This document shows, piece by piece, positions 1-7,794 of a stretch of DNA of 43,072 nucleotides (position 1 is its first letter; each line of letters begins with the position of its first letter). The translations under genes were made by a program, and so were the position numbers. This DNA comes from an uncultured Clostridia bacterium (GTDB taxonomy: Bacteria; Bacillota; Clostridia; TANB77; CAG-508). Under the pieces are notes generated by a model that saw only the letters and a program-made list of their open reading frames with translations, was not told where the DNA came from and did no database searches. The stretch is taken from assembly GCA_947628115.1 (NCBI GenBank), contig CANQYS010000010.1, positions 1-43,072 of the forward strand, in the 5' to 3' direction.

Positions 1-392
1 AGATTTAAGGAAAGTATATACATCATCAACAGCAGAACAAGGATATGAAGTATTACAAGAATTAGAAGAAAAATGGGATAAAAAATATCCAAATGCAATC
101 TCAATATTAGATGAAATTTATTGTGATTATCCAAAGGAAAATGGAAAAACTTGTAGAGAACAAGGAGCAATACTTTCTTATAACAAAAGATTACAAGAAA
201 AATCAGCATATACAGAATATAGAAAAACATATCAACAAAAGTTTGGTATTGTTAATAAAAACAAAGAATATAAAAAATTAAAAGAAGAATTTGAAACTTG
301 GAAAAAAACAAGTTAAAGAAAAAATAACTAAACTTAAACATGGAGAACTTACTGAAGATGAGGTTTATGAATGGTTGCAACAAAATAAGTAA
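1..392 (+). pseudogene. Transposase-like remnant, C-terminal part, frameshifted
   Basis: The reading frame is open from base 2 to a stop at 314-316. Its first 30 or so residues (DLRKVYTSSTAEQGYEVLQE and on through EEKWDKKYP) resemble the C-terminal region of IS256/mutator-type transposases. The rest is lysine-rich and I do not recognise it. A second frame (QVKEKITKLKHGELTEDEVY) continues to a stop at 390-392, so an indel in the A-rich stretch near 301-310 probably split one gene. The 5' part lies outside the window. This indel is in a homopolymer and does not involve CGG, unlike the shifts in the housekeeping genes. Confidence 0.4.
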
Positions 393-439
393 TAATGCAA
401 AAATATTGTCAGTAATATGTAGTAAAATTTTAGTTTTAA

Positions 440-448
440 TGGTATAAT
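440..448 (+). promoter_or_regulatory. Extended -10 promoter for the HEPN/MNT pair
   Basis: TGGTATAAT is an extended -10 element (TGnTATAAT) about 28 bases before the HEPN start. No convincing -35 is visible. Confidence 0.45.
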
Positions 449-475
449 AATAATGTATTGAAAGCGAGGAAGTTT

Positions 476-877
476 ATGAATAATATAGATTTAATGAATT
501 ATTGGATTAAAAGTTCTGATAAAGATTATGACGTTATGCTTGATTTAAAAGAGAAAAACAGAAATACATATTGTCTATTTTTTGGACAATTACTTATAGA
601 AAAACTATTAAAAGCATATTATGCTAAAATAAATAAGAATGCTCCGTATGCACCTAAAACACACGAATTAGCTTATTTAGCACATAAAATGAATATGGAA
701 TTAACAGAAAGACAAGAAGATTTACTTGAAACTATTTCGGATTTCAATATGGAAGCAAGATATGGAGATTATAAATATACGTTTGAATTAAAATGCACAG
801 ATGAATATACTAACATCTGGATAGAAAATATTAAGGAGTTGAGAGAATGGGTGAAAGAATTATTGATAGAGAAATAA
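476..877 (+). CDS. HEPN domain protein (toxin-like partner of MNT)
   Basis: A 133-residue all-helical HEPN domain protein. The ARYGDY motif near residue 90 matches the conserved A-R-Y-x-D-Y segment of the PF05168 type. HEPN proteins are often RNases or substrates in two-gene modules with minimal nucleotidyltransferases, and the next gene is exactly such a partner. I chose ATG 476 because GCGAGGA lies just upstream; an in-frame ATG at 458 would give 139 residues but has no ribosome site. The end overlaps the MNT gene by 31 bases, which implies translational coupling. Toxicity is inferred from family behaviour. Confidence 0.75.
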   Translation: MNNIDLMNYWIKSSDKDYDVMLDLKEKNRNTYCLFFGQLLIEKLLKAYYAKINKNAPYAPKTHELAYLAHKMNMELTERQEDLLETISDFNMEARYGDYKYTFELKCTDEYTNIWIENIKELREWVKELLIEK

Positions 878-1173
878 TGGATATTGTAAATAAATATGTT
901 CAAGTAGTTTTAGCAAATTATAAGGTAAAAGCTATTATTTTATTCGGTTCATATGCTAAAGGAACAAATCATGAAGATAGCGATATAGATATTGCTATTA
1001 TTACTGATGATATAAAATGTAATGATGTTTTTGATGAGCAATTAAATTTAAAAAAATTACGAAGAAACATTGATTATCGTATAGAGCCACATTTAATTGA
1101 AGTAGCTGATTATGATAATGTAGAAACACCTTTTGTACAGGAAGTAATAGACACAGGGATAAAAGTAGCATAA
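847..1173 (+). CDS. Minimal nucleotidyltransferase (MNT), antitoxin-like
   Basis: A 108-residue nucleotidyltransferase-fold protein with the catalytic signature GSYAKG followed by DSDIDI (about residues 34-49), the GSx10DxD motif of the MNT family. In known HEPN/MNT modules the MNT protein AMPylates and neutralises the HEPN partner. Start ATG 847 is preceded by AAGGAG eight bases upstream and lies inside the HEPN gene; ATG 877 overlapping the HEPN stop is a weaker alternative. A CGG at 945 spans two codons (ttC GGt) and causes no shift. Confidence 0.8.
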   Translation: MGERIIDREIMDIVNKYVQVVLANYKVKAIILFGSYAKGTNHEDSDIDIAIITDDIKCNDVFDEQLNLKKLRRNIDYRIEPHLIEVADYDNVETPFVQEVIDTGIKVA

Positions 1174-1203
1174 TATATAAAAAAATAAATTGGAGGTGAG
1201 GAG

Positions 1204-1299
1204 TTGGAAAAATATTCAAGAAGAATGCATGGCGGAGAACTATGGGCTAAAATTGAAGTGTTAGAAAATGTTTTTACTCCTTTGTTTAAGAATAGATAA
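1204..1299 (+). CDS. Small protein, 31 residues, TTG start
   Basis: A short frame with a strong ribosome site (GGAGGTGAGG) about seven bases before TTG. It lies between the MNT gene and the DUF2000 gene on the same strand. The peptide contains RRMHGGELWAKIEVLE. I do not recognise a family. It may be a genuine small protein or the start of a decayed gene. Confidence 0.35.
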   Translation: MEKYSRRMHGGELWAKIEVLENVFTPLFKNR

Positions 1300-1325
1300 A
1301 GTTTAAATAAAGGAGAAATAAAAAT

Positions 1326-1754
1326 ATGAATTATGAAGATAAAAAAATAGTAGGTATTATTGCTTCAAATGTTGAACCATCAATTGCATTAAATGTAATT
1401 GGACATTTAGCAATTTCAATTGGAAAATATTCAAATGAAGAAATAATGGGAAAACCAATAATTAAAGATAAGTCAGGAATTGAACATTTAGGCATTAGCC
1501 AGTTTCCATTTATAATAACAAAAGTTAAATCTGGGAAGTTAAAAAATGCAATAGATTTAGCAAAGCAAAATCCTAATTTATTGGTAGCTGATTATCCGAG
1601 AGATATACTAGATACTAGAACAGACGAAGAGTTAGTCAATTCAATTAGTTCAAAGGAAAATGAAAAATTAGAATATTTAGGTGCTATTATTTATGGTAAT
1701 ACTAAAGATGTTGATGAAATAACTGGAAAATATCAATTATGGAGAATTGAATAA
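1326..1754 (+). CDS. DUF2000 family protein
   Basis: A 142-residue protein resembling DUF2000. The early region (KIVGIIASNVEPSIALNVIG), the central GISQFPFIITK and a short C-terminal acidic segment fit that family, which has a fold related to peptidyl-tRNA hydrolase 2 and no firm function. ATG 1326 follows AAAGGAG. It sits downstream of the HEPN/MNT pair, but no functional link can be claimed. Confidence 0.65.
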   Translation: MNYEDKKIVGIIASNVEPSIALNVIGHLAISIGKYSNEEIMGKPIIKDKSGIEHLGISQFPFIITKVKSGKLKNAIDLAKQNPNLLVADYPRDILDTRTDEELVNSISSKENEKLEYLGAIIYGNTKDVDEITGKYQLWRIE

Positions 1755-1840
1755 GCGTTAAATGTACTCTTTTTGTCGACTAAGCAAACATAAATAATGC
1801 ATAATAGATACATCACTAAAATAAAGGAGTTGAAGGATTT

Positions 1841-2231
1841 ATGGCAAAACGACAGCTATTCCTTGCTTGACTGTGAGATAAGACCTGTTACCAAGTCTGA
1901 CAAATGATGTCAACGGAAAATGTCTAAAGGGCAGATTCCAGTCGGAGATGCTCCATGGGGTTATGTTATAACCATAACATATTGTCCAAATCAAAATACT
2001 TTTTTGGATAATGTTGATGGTTATATTGTACGCACTAAAAAGCACTGTGGCAATTTGCTTTTGCAGGTCATCAAAAAAGGCTATGCACCAGAGTATGGAG
2101 TAAAGTCTACTGCGAGGCGTGAACCCAATGTCAGCAAAAGAAAGCGAAAAAACAAAAAAAGGTTATATCGCAATCTTAGCATCAAAAACCTCAACAAGTT
2201 AGAAGGTAAATGGGGTAAAGAAATCAGTTAA
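1841..2231 (+). pseudogene. Conjugative-element hypothetical gene, decayed
   Basis: A good ribosome site (AAAGGAG) precedes ATG 1841, but that frame stops after nine codons. A second frame reads SLLDCEIRPVTKSDK, an in-frame TGA at 1905-1907, then CQRKMSKGQIPVGDAPWGY and onward to 2231. GC content is higher than in neighbouring genes and codons such as CGC, CCG and GTC appear, which suggests a gene imported with a mobile element. The phrase MSKGQIPVGDAPWGY resembles hypothetical proteins of gut conjugative elements; this is from memory and uncertain. The frame contains CGG 1914-1916 as ordinary arginine, as expected for foreign DNA. Confidence 0.45.
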
Positions 2232-2400
2232 AAAGGCAAGTGATAAACCGAAACAAACGGCAAAAATCATTGACTATCGTAAATCAAAGTTTGCTGATGT
2301 TATCGAAATAGCAAAGGCACTAGAACCGAATCCCTTTGGTGGGTGTGGTGGAGATGCAAAAACTTTGCTGAGCCAATATATCAGTATTTCTGATTATTGA
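2129..2400 (+). pseudogene. Second mobile-element hypothetical gene with internal TAG
   Basis: A frame from ATG 2129 (MSAKESEKTKKGYIAILASK) is interrupted by TAG at 2200-2202 and then continues in the same frame (SVKKASDKPKQTAKIIDYRK, ending GGCGGDAKTLLSQYISISDY) to TGA 2398-2400. It overlaps the preceding remnant in another frame. Base composition and codon choice match that remnant. Function unknown. Confidence 0.4.
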
Positions 2401-2516
2401 GTTACCGACCAGTAAAAGCACAACTGCATAGCAGAAGTGCTTTTACTGTTTATAATAATTGTATTTGTTGAACGAATACAATATTATAGTAGTTATATTA
2501 ATGGACATAGTTTAAT

Positions 2517-2681
2517 ATGAATATATTTTTTGATGGGTATAATATAAAATCAGATAAATTAGATGATGAGAGTAAAATATTAGAATTTTTAAATACATTA
2601 GATTCCATTTTGTTTAATAATAAAGGAACAATAACTATAGTACCATACTTTAATGGTAAAGTTAAAAAATGGGTGGAATAA
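2517..2681 (+). CDS. Short unidentified ORF, 54 residues
   Basis: An AT-rich frame (MNIFFDGYNIKSDKLDDESK to KVKKWVE). Shortly before its stop, another frame opens (NGGISAAIFPFYMPYILFFK) and runs to 2758. One gene broken by an indel near 2670 is therefore likely. It ends where the intron reverse transcriptase remnant begins. I do not recognise it. Confidence 0.25.
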   Translation: MNIFFDGYNIKSDKLDDESKILEFLNTLDSILFNNKGTITIVPYFNGKVKKWVE

Positions 2682-2732
2682 GTGCTGCTATATTTCCATT
2701 TTACATGCCATACATTTTGTTTTTTAAATACG

Positions 2733-3349
2733 GTCTTTATAGACTATTATGGAAATAGAGTATTAACCTCAATAACAAAATTTATTGAAAAGAAATTAGG
2801 ATTGAAAGTAAATACAAAAAAAGTAAAGTAACAAGACCAACACAAACAAAATATTTAGGTTTTAGCTTTTGGAAAAGTCCGAAAGGACAATGGAAACCAA
2901 AGCCACACTTAAAATCATATCAAAAACTAATAAAAAGGCTAAAGAAGTTAACTGATAGAAGCTGGAGTAATAGTTTAGATGAAATAATTAAGCAAATAAA
3001 TTATGTAGTTAGAGGTTGGATTAATTACTTTAGAATAGCAAATATGAAAAACAAAATTACATAAATTGATGAACATCTAAGAACAAGAATACGAGTAATA
3101 ATTTGAAAACAATGGAAGAGAATAACTAAAAGACAAAAATCACTAGAGCAATTAGGAGCAAAACCAGAATTAGCACATAATATAGCATGTTCAAGAAAAG
3201 GTTATCAATTAATATGTAAAACAGACTGGTTTAAATTTGCAATAAATATAGAGATTAAGAAAAAGAGGTCTAGTACTTCTACTAGACCAATATACAAAAG
3301 TACATATGAAATGTACAAATTGGAACCGCCACTTGCGAGAACCACTTGA
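2733..3349 (+). pseudogene. Group II intron reverse transcriptase/maturase remnant
   Basis: Only the C-terminal half remains. It covers the end of the RT domain (RVLTSITKFIEKKLGLKVNT, then YLGFSFWK) and the maturase domain X (IKQINYVVRGWINYFRIANM, then RTRIRVI and AHNIACSRKGYQ). It is broken by a one-base loss in the A-run at 2816-2822 and by in-frame stops after NKIT (3062) and VII (3103). The N-terminal half, including the YADD catalytic box, is absent, and I cannot find a clear domain V ribozyme hairpin downstream. A dead fragment. Confidence 0.75.
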
Positions 3350-3402
3350 GTGGTGGCGTGAGAGGGGAAAAACACACTACGTGTTATCCTCTACTCGATT
3401 GC

Positions 3403-3786
3403 TTACATTTGTTGTTCACCAGGTATAAAGTAATCAATAATACCATAAATTAATGCACCAATTATTGCAGCCATCCAAGAAATTGAATATCCTGCAACAA
3501 AATATTGAGTTACATAAAGTATAACTACAGATAATACAAAACCTACGAAACCTTTTCCAAAAGGACTAGCATGTAGACCAGTAAATTTTACAATTAAATA
3601 ATCTAATAAAGTAAGAACAACTGCAGCAACAGCTAAAGACCAAAAATTATTAATCTGAAAACCAGGTGTAAAAAATGCTGTAATTGCAAGTATTATAGCT
3701 GCAGCTACTAATCTACCTATTATTTGCCAGGCTGTACTTGTAGTATTATTACTTTGAACATTTGCTTGTTGATTATTTTCTGACAT
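3403..3786 (-). CDS. Phage-holin-like membrane protein (YvlD/DUF360 type)
   Basis: A 127-residue protein with a polar, Asn/Gln-rich N-terminus (about 18 residues) followed by four hydrophobic segments (near residues 20-40, 48-66, 75-98 and 102-121). This layout and the motif LIYGIIDYFIPGEQ fit the small phage holin family 4_2/YvlD group of inner-membrane proteins, which are widespread in Bacillota and not necessarily phage-derived. A ribosome site (GGAGG, minus strand) lies just before ATG 3786. Function unknown. Confidence 0.7.
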   Translation of the reverse strand: MSENNQQANVQSNNTTSTAWQIIGRLVAAAIILAITAFFTPGFQINNFWSLAVAAVVLTLLDYLIVKFTGLHASPFGKGFVGFVLSVVILYVTQYFVAGYSISWMAAIIGALIYGIIDYFIPGEQQM

Positions 3787-4058
3787 TTACAAACCCTCCT
3801 AACTTAAATATATATATTTAATTTTGTTGTTTTTTCTATGTTAGTTCATAAATTATTATTTACAATAAAAAAATAAATATTCAAAAAATAAAATTAAGAA
3901 TATTTTATGCAAATTTTGTGAAAAATATAATAAAATGTGAAAATTAAATAGATTTTAGTTTGAGTAATTAATGTATAATTGTTCACTATTTATTAGTTAC
4001 TATTCACTGTGAGTGCTTACTAACAAATTACATTTTATACAAATATAGGAGATGTTTA

Positions 4059-4736
4059 ATGATTAATATATTTATAAGAGTATTAATACTATACATATTA
4101 GTATTAATAATTATGAGATTAATGGGAAAAAGAGAACTTGGACAAATGCAACCATTTGAACTAGTTATTGCAATTATGATAGCAGATTTAGCTGCAGTTC
4201 CAATGGCAGATACAGGAATACCAATTACAAATGGAATTATTCCAATATTAGCATTACTACTAATGCAATTAATAATTGCATTAATAAATTTAAAAAGTAT
4301 AAAAGGTAGAAGTATAATATGTGGAATGCCTTCAATTTTAATATATAGAGGAAAAATTGACGAAAAAGTTATGAAAAAAGAAAGATTTACAGTAAATGAA
4401 CTTCAAGAGAGATTGAGACAAAACAATGTATTTAACATTGGAGATGTTGAATATGCAATATTAGAAACAAGTGGTCAAGTAACTGTTATACAAAAGCCAG
4501 AAAAGAGAAATACAATTCCAGAAGACTTTGGAATTAACCCAGAATATGAGGGAATTCCATATGATTTGGTTATAGATGGAAAAGTAATGAATCAAAATTT
4601 AAAGGCAATAGGAAGAGATTATAATTGGCTATTAAAACAAGTAGAAAAATTTAAAATTAAGCCTGAGGACGCATTGGTTGTAACATTTGATGGAAAAGGT
4701 CAAATATTCTGTCAGGCAAAAGAGGAGAAGAAATGA
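4059..4736 (+). CDS. DUF421 membrane protein (YetF-like)
   Basis: A 225-residue protein with three N-terminal transmembrane helices (about residues 3-20, 32-50 and 58-78), then a soluble C-terminal domain with RGKIDEKVMKKERFTVNELQ. The MRLMGKRELGQMQPFELVI signature at residues 20-38 is typical of DUF421. B. subtilis YetF-like proteins are linked to the spore or forespore membrane, but this paralogue's role is unknown. ATG 4059 follows TAGGAGATG. The stop overlaps the next gene (ATGA), so the two are co-translated. Confidence 0.85.
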   Translation: MINIFIRVLILYILVLIIMRLMGKRELGQMQPFELVIAIMIADLAAVPMADTGIPITNGIIPILALLLMQLIIALINLKSIKGRSIICGMPSILIYRGKIDEKVMKKERFTVNELQERLRQNNVFNIGDVEYAILETSGQVTVIQKPEKRNTIPEDFGINPEYEGIPYDLVIDGKVMNQNLKAIGRDYNWLLKQVEKFKIKPEDALVVTFDGKGQIFCQAKEEKK

Positions 4737-5119
4737 AAGAAATAATAATAATTATTATAATATTAATAATCATATTTACAGGAGCGATATATACTCAAAA
4801 ATATTTAAATAACACTACTAATATATTAGTAAGTAAGTTAGAAGATTTAAAAAATAATATTGAACAAAAAAGTGCAGAAGAAAATAAATTAAAAGAAAAG
4901 TCAGATGAAATATATGGAGAATGGGAAAATATAAATGAAAAATGGTCAGTAATAGTATTGCATGATGAAATAGATTTAATAGAAACATCTTTAATAAAAA
5001 TGAAATCTAAAATACAAACAGGAAAAATAGAAGATAGTATGGAAGATATAGATACTTCAATTTTTTTAGTGAAACATATAAAAGAAAAAGAAAAGACAAA
5101 TTTAAAAAATATATTTTAA
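4733..5119 (+). CDS. DUF4363 family protein
   Basis: A 128-residue protein with one N-terminal membrane helix (EIIIIIIILIIIFTGAIYTQ) and a helical, probably periplasm-side remainder. It matches DUF4363 in size, helix placement and position: these genes typically lie directly behind a DUF421 gene, here with a four-base ATGA overlap. Function unknown; a membrane complex with the DUF421 protein is a reasonable inference. Confidence 0.75.
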   Translation: MKEIIIIIIILIIIFTGAIYTQKYLNNTTNILVSKLEDLKNNIEQKSAEENKLKEKSDEIYGEWENINEKWSVIVLHDEIDLIETSLIKMKSKIQTGKIEDSMEDIDTSIFLVKHIKEKEKTNLKNIF

Positions 5120-5135
5120 AAACTTTCTTTTTTCG

Positions 5136-5215
5136 GACGGACTAAATTTAGTCTTTTTTCTTTTAGCCATAAATCAATTCCAATTATTTCTAAAAAGACT
5201 AAATTTAGTCCGTCC
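5136..5215. terminator. Bidirectional terminator, long inverted repeat
   Basis: The arms GGACGGACTAAATTTAGTC (5136-5154) and its exact reverse complement (5197-5215) flank about 42 bases. Each arm is itself partly palindromic (ACTAAATTTAGT). T-runs border both sides. It separates the convergent DUF4363 and dapB genes and probably terminates both. Confidence 0.75.
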
Positions 5216-5230
5216 AAAAAAAGAAAAAAA

Positions 5231-5974
5231 TTAAATTAAATCTTTCATACTATATAAACCACTATTTTGATTAATCAAAAATCTAGCAGCTTTTAAAGAG
5301 CCATCTGCAAAAATACTTCTTGAAGTAACAGTATGTGTTAATTCAAAACTTTCATTGTTTCCTAAAAACATTACAGTATGTTTACCAACTTCTGTGCCAC
5401 CTCTTATGGAATGTATTCCAATTTCATTTTTAGGTCTTATTTGTTTTACTTCATGCCTATTATATTGATAATCTAGTTTGTTATCTAAGGATTTATTTAT
5501 ACTATCAGCTAGAATTAAAGCAGTACCACTAGGACTATCAACTTTATTTCTATGATGTGTCTCAACTATTTCTATATCAGAATCTTTTAATTGTGTAGCA
5601 AGTTTTGCAACAATATCAGCCATAATATTAATTTCATATGACATATTTCCAGAACGAAAAATAGGTATTTGTTTAGAATATTTATCTATTATAGATAATT
5701 CCTGATCAGAAAATCCTGTAGTTGCAATAACAATTGGAATGTTATTTTCTTTAGCAAATTTTAAAATATTTATACTAGCTTCTGGAATAGAAAAATCTAT
5801 TATTACATCAGGCTTTTCTTTTATTTGATTTATATTATTGTATATAGGAAATGGGGAAGAAGATTCAATTTTATCTACACCACAACATATTTCAAAATCT
5901 TTAGAATTATTAACAGATTTTAATACTTCTTGTCCCATTCTACCATTTATTCCATTTATTAATACTTTTATCAT
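5231..5974 (-). CDS. dapB: 4-hydroxy-tetrahydrodipicolinate reductase DapB
   Basis: NAD(P)H-dependent reductase of the diaminopimelate/lysine pathway, acting on the product of DapA in the cytosol. The 247-residue protein has the nucleotide-binding start INGINGRMGQEV (residues 6-17), the substrate/catalytic segment ETHHRNKVDSPSGTAL (near residues 137-152) and the C-terminal TSRSIFADGSLKAARF. Length is normal. GGAGG precedes the start on the minus strand. A repeat element, not a gene, separates it from dapA on the same strand. No CGG codon is present, and this gene reads through without any shift. Confidence 0.95.
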   Translation of the reverse strand: MIKVLINGINGRMGQEVLKSVNNSKDFEICCGVDKIESSSPFPIYNNINQIKEKPDVIIDFSIPEASINILKFAKENNIPIVIATTGFSDQELSIIDKYSKQIPIFRSGNMSYEINIMADIVAKLATQLKDSDIEIVETHHRNKVDSPSGTALILADSINKSLDNKLDYQYNRHEVKQIRPKNEIGIHSIRGGTEVGKHTVMFLGNNESFELTHTVTSRSIFADGSLKAARFLINQNSGLYSMKDLI

Positions 5975-6004
5975 TATATATTCCTCCTATATGATTTAGT
6001 AAGA

Positions 6005-6227
6005 TAAATTGTAGTTTGTAGGGATAAATTCATTTTCAAATCTGTAGGGGCAGATTCCATATCTGCCCGGAATTATTTATTGTTTTTCGGGCGGAAATTG
6101 ATTCCGCCCCTACAGACGTTTGCATTTAGTTGCTTTGCTAATTTCTTTTGCGGGCGGACACGAGGCCCGCCCCTACACAAAATTCTAAATTCTAAATGCC
6201 AAATACAAACACACAAACTACAATTTA
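6005..6227. repeat. Composite repeat element with terminal inverted repeats
   Basis: The ends TAAATTGTAGTTTGTA (from 6005) and CACACAAACTACAATTTA (to 6227) are inverted repeats. Inside are three hairpin-forming modules: GTAGGGGCAGATTCCATATC with its complement, CGGGCGGAAATTGATTCCGC, and GCGGGCGGACACGAGGCCCG. The inner part from about 6037 to 6125 is the reverse complement of 15720-15815. The right end overlaps the dapA stop codon. Non-coding, MITE-like. Confidence 0.75.
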
Positions 6228-7115
6228 ACTAACTTTTATTCCATAATTTATCATTTCATTTTTTAATTTTTCTTTTCCAGCATCAGTCATTTCTATTAAA
6301 GGTAAACGTGGAGTTCCAACATTAAATCCTATCATGTTACAAGCAGCTTTTACTGGAATTGGATTAACTTCTGAGAATAGTGCAGAAGTTAGTTTTAATG
6401 CATCTAATTGTAATTTAGTTGCTTCTTCAATATTTCCATCAAAAAAGTTTTGAACCATATTATGAACATCTTTAGGAACTATATTAGAAAGAACAGAAAT
6501 AACTCCTAAACCACCTAAAGAAAGAATAGGTAAAACTTGGTCATCATTTCCAGAATATATGTATAGATTATCTCTACATAAATTAGCAATTTCTGCAATT
6601 TGTGAGATATTTCCGCTTGCTTCCTTAATTGCAACAATATTATCTATTTTTGAAAGTTCTAAACAAGTAGCAGGAGTAATATTTAAACCAGTTCTGCTAG
6701 GTACATTATATAAAACAACGGGTATATTAATAGATTCAGCAATTGCTTTATAATGAGCAATTAGTCCAGCTTGTGTAGTTTTATTATAATATGGAGTAAC
6801 AACAAGTACGGCGTCTGCACCTGCACTTTCTGCATATTTAGACATTTCAATTGCAGTTTTAGTACAGTTTCCACCAGTTCCTGCAATTATTGGAATTCTT
6901 TTATTTGCAACATCTATTGCAAATTTAATTGTTTCTTTTTTTTCTTCTGTAGTCATGGTAGAAGATTCTCCAGTAGTACCACATACTATAATAGAATCTG
7001 CTCCTTCTAAAATTTGAAATTCAATCATTTTTCTAAATTCTTCAAAATTTACACCATTTTTTGTAAAAGGTGTAATAATAGCTGTCCCACAGCCTTTAAA
7101 AATAATTTTTTTCAT
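6225..7115 (-). CDS. dapA: 4-hydroxy-tetrahydrodipicolinate synthase DapA
   Basis: Condenses pyruvate with aspartate semialdehyde, the first committed step to DAP and lysine. The 296-residue TIM-barrel protein shows GTAIITPF (residues 10-17), GTTGESSTM (46-54), the tyrosine motif YNVPSRTG (near 137) and the Schiff-base lysine in VAIKEASGN (near 163). The ribosome site AAGGAGTGAT lies just before ATG on the minus strand. Its TAA stop (6227-6225) lies in the terminal repeat of the downstream element, so that insertion may have redefined the C-terminus (GIKVS). A CGG in agC GGa is out of phase and harmless. Confidence 0.95.
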   Translation of the reverse strand: MKKIIFKGCGTAIITPFTKNGVNFEEFRKMIEFQILEGADSIIVCGTTGESSTMTTEEKKETIKFAIDVANKRIPIIAGTGGNCTKTAIEMSKYAESAGADAVLVVTPYYNKTTQAGLIAHYKAIAESINIPVVLYNVPSRTGLNITPATCLELSKIDNIVAIKEASGNISQIAEIANLCRDNLYIYSGNDDQVLPILSLGGLGVISVLSNIVPKDVHNMVQNFFDGNIEEATKLQLDALKLTSALFSEVNPIPVKAACNMIGFNVGTPRLPLIEMTDAGKEKLKNEMINYGIKVS

Positions 7116-7217
7116 ATACTATCACTCCTTAAGAGCTTATAATAAAATAAAAAACATAGTTATATTTTTTCCAATATTATTATATTACAATAAATCAAAA
7201 AAAGAAATACATATAAA

Positions 7218-7328
7218 TAAATTGTAGTTTGTGTAAGGGGAATTCTAGGGACTGTCCCTAAAAATCACCAATTTTGGGGATTTTTGGGACTGTCCTGAAT
7301 TCACCTGAAACACACAAACTACAATTTA
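7218..7328. repeat. MITE-like element, 111 bp
   Basis: It is bounded by TAAATTGTAGTTTGTGT and ACACACAAACTACAATTTA, which are inverted repeats. The interior has GGGACTGTCC twice around AAAATCACCAATTTTGGGGA, which can fold back. A copy of about 90 percent identity by eye lies at 13192-13304. No ORF. Confidence 0.8.
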
Positions 7329-7339
7329 CAAAAATAATA

Positions 7340-7442
7340 TAATATGTTATAATTTCAACATAATCTTTTGATATTCCTTTGCAAATACACATCATTGGGA
7401 AGTCTTAAAGATTAAAATATAATTATATTTGGAGGAAAATAA
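7340..7442 (+). promoter_or_regulatory. Conserved leader of cassette A (extended -10 promoter plus 5' UTR)
   Basis: It carries TATGTTATAAT (extended -10), then ACATAATCTTTTG, TTCCTTTGCAAA, CACATC and CTTAAAGATTAAA before a GGAGG site. The same string of blocks precedes the second cassette at about 7693-7794. Conservation extends well past the promoter, so the transcribed leader itself may matter. Confidence 0.55.
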
Positions 7443-7604
7443 ATGGCAAGAAATAATGATTCAAAAGAAGCAGAAAATTTATCTAAAAAAGAGGAGGCAT
7501 TAAAACAAGCAGTAGATAAACTGCATCTGTTAAATTGCAGAATGCATTTTAGACGAATCATGAATAATTTAAAAAAAATTGCAGAAACTGAAAAAACAAA
7601 CTAA
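7443..7604 (+). CDS. Small helical protein, 53 residues (cassette A)
   Basis: The short frame (MARNNDSKEAENLSKKEEAL to KKIAETEKTN) follows GGAGGAAAATAA and is followed at once by a terminator. It is charged, predicted helical, and has no membrane segment. It lies divergently between dapA and asd. The neighbouring cassette B has the same leader and terminator but a different, longer protein. I do not recognise a family. Confidence 0.5.
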   Translation: MARNNDSKEAENLSKKEEALKQAVDKLHLLNCRMHFRRIMNNLKKIAETEKTN

Positions 7605-7606
7605 AT

Positions 7607-7640
7607 TAAAAAGAGTCACTGGACTTCCAGTGGCTCTTGC
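7607..7640 (+). terminator. Terminator of cassette A
   Basis: GAGTCACTGGACTTCCAGTGGCTC forms a 10-bp stem (one G-T pair) with a short loop, followed by TTGCC. It is almost identical to the terminator at 8220-8252. Confidence 0.65.
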
Positions 7641-7692
7641 CATATACTGAATTCACATGAAACACACAACTACAATTTGCAACAGAAAAGAA

Positions 7693-7794
7693 AATATGTT
7701 ACAATATTTACATAATCTTTTGGAATTCCTTCGCAAACACACATCTTAGGGAAGACTTAAAGATTAAATAAAATTTTATTGGAGGAAAAAGATT
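7693..7794 (+). promoter_or_regulatory. Conserved leader of cassette B
   Basis: TATGTTACAAT (extended -10), ACATAATCTTTTG, TTCCTTCGCAAA, CACATC, GGGAAG and CTTAAAGATTAAA repeat the order seen at 7340-7442, ending in GGAGG before ATG 7795. Confidence 0.55.

Noticed and set aside
1905-1907. Selenocysteine or UGA recoding in the 1841 remnant
   Set aside because: No SECIS-like hairpin follows, and other lesions show the gene is decayed. Core genes here do not contain in-frame TGA.
2733-3360. Active group II intron
   Set aside because: The catalytic RT half is missing, two stops and a frameshift are present, and no clear domain V is seen.
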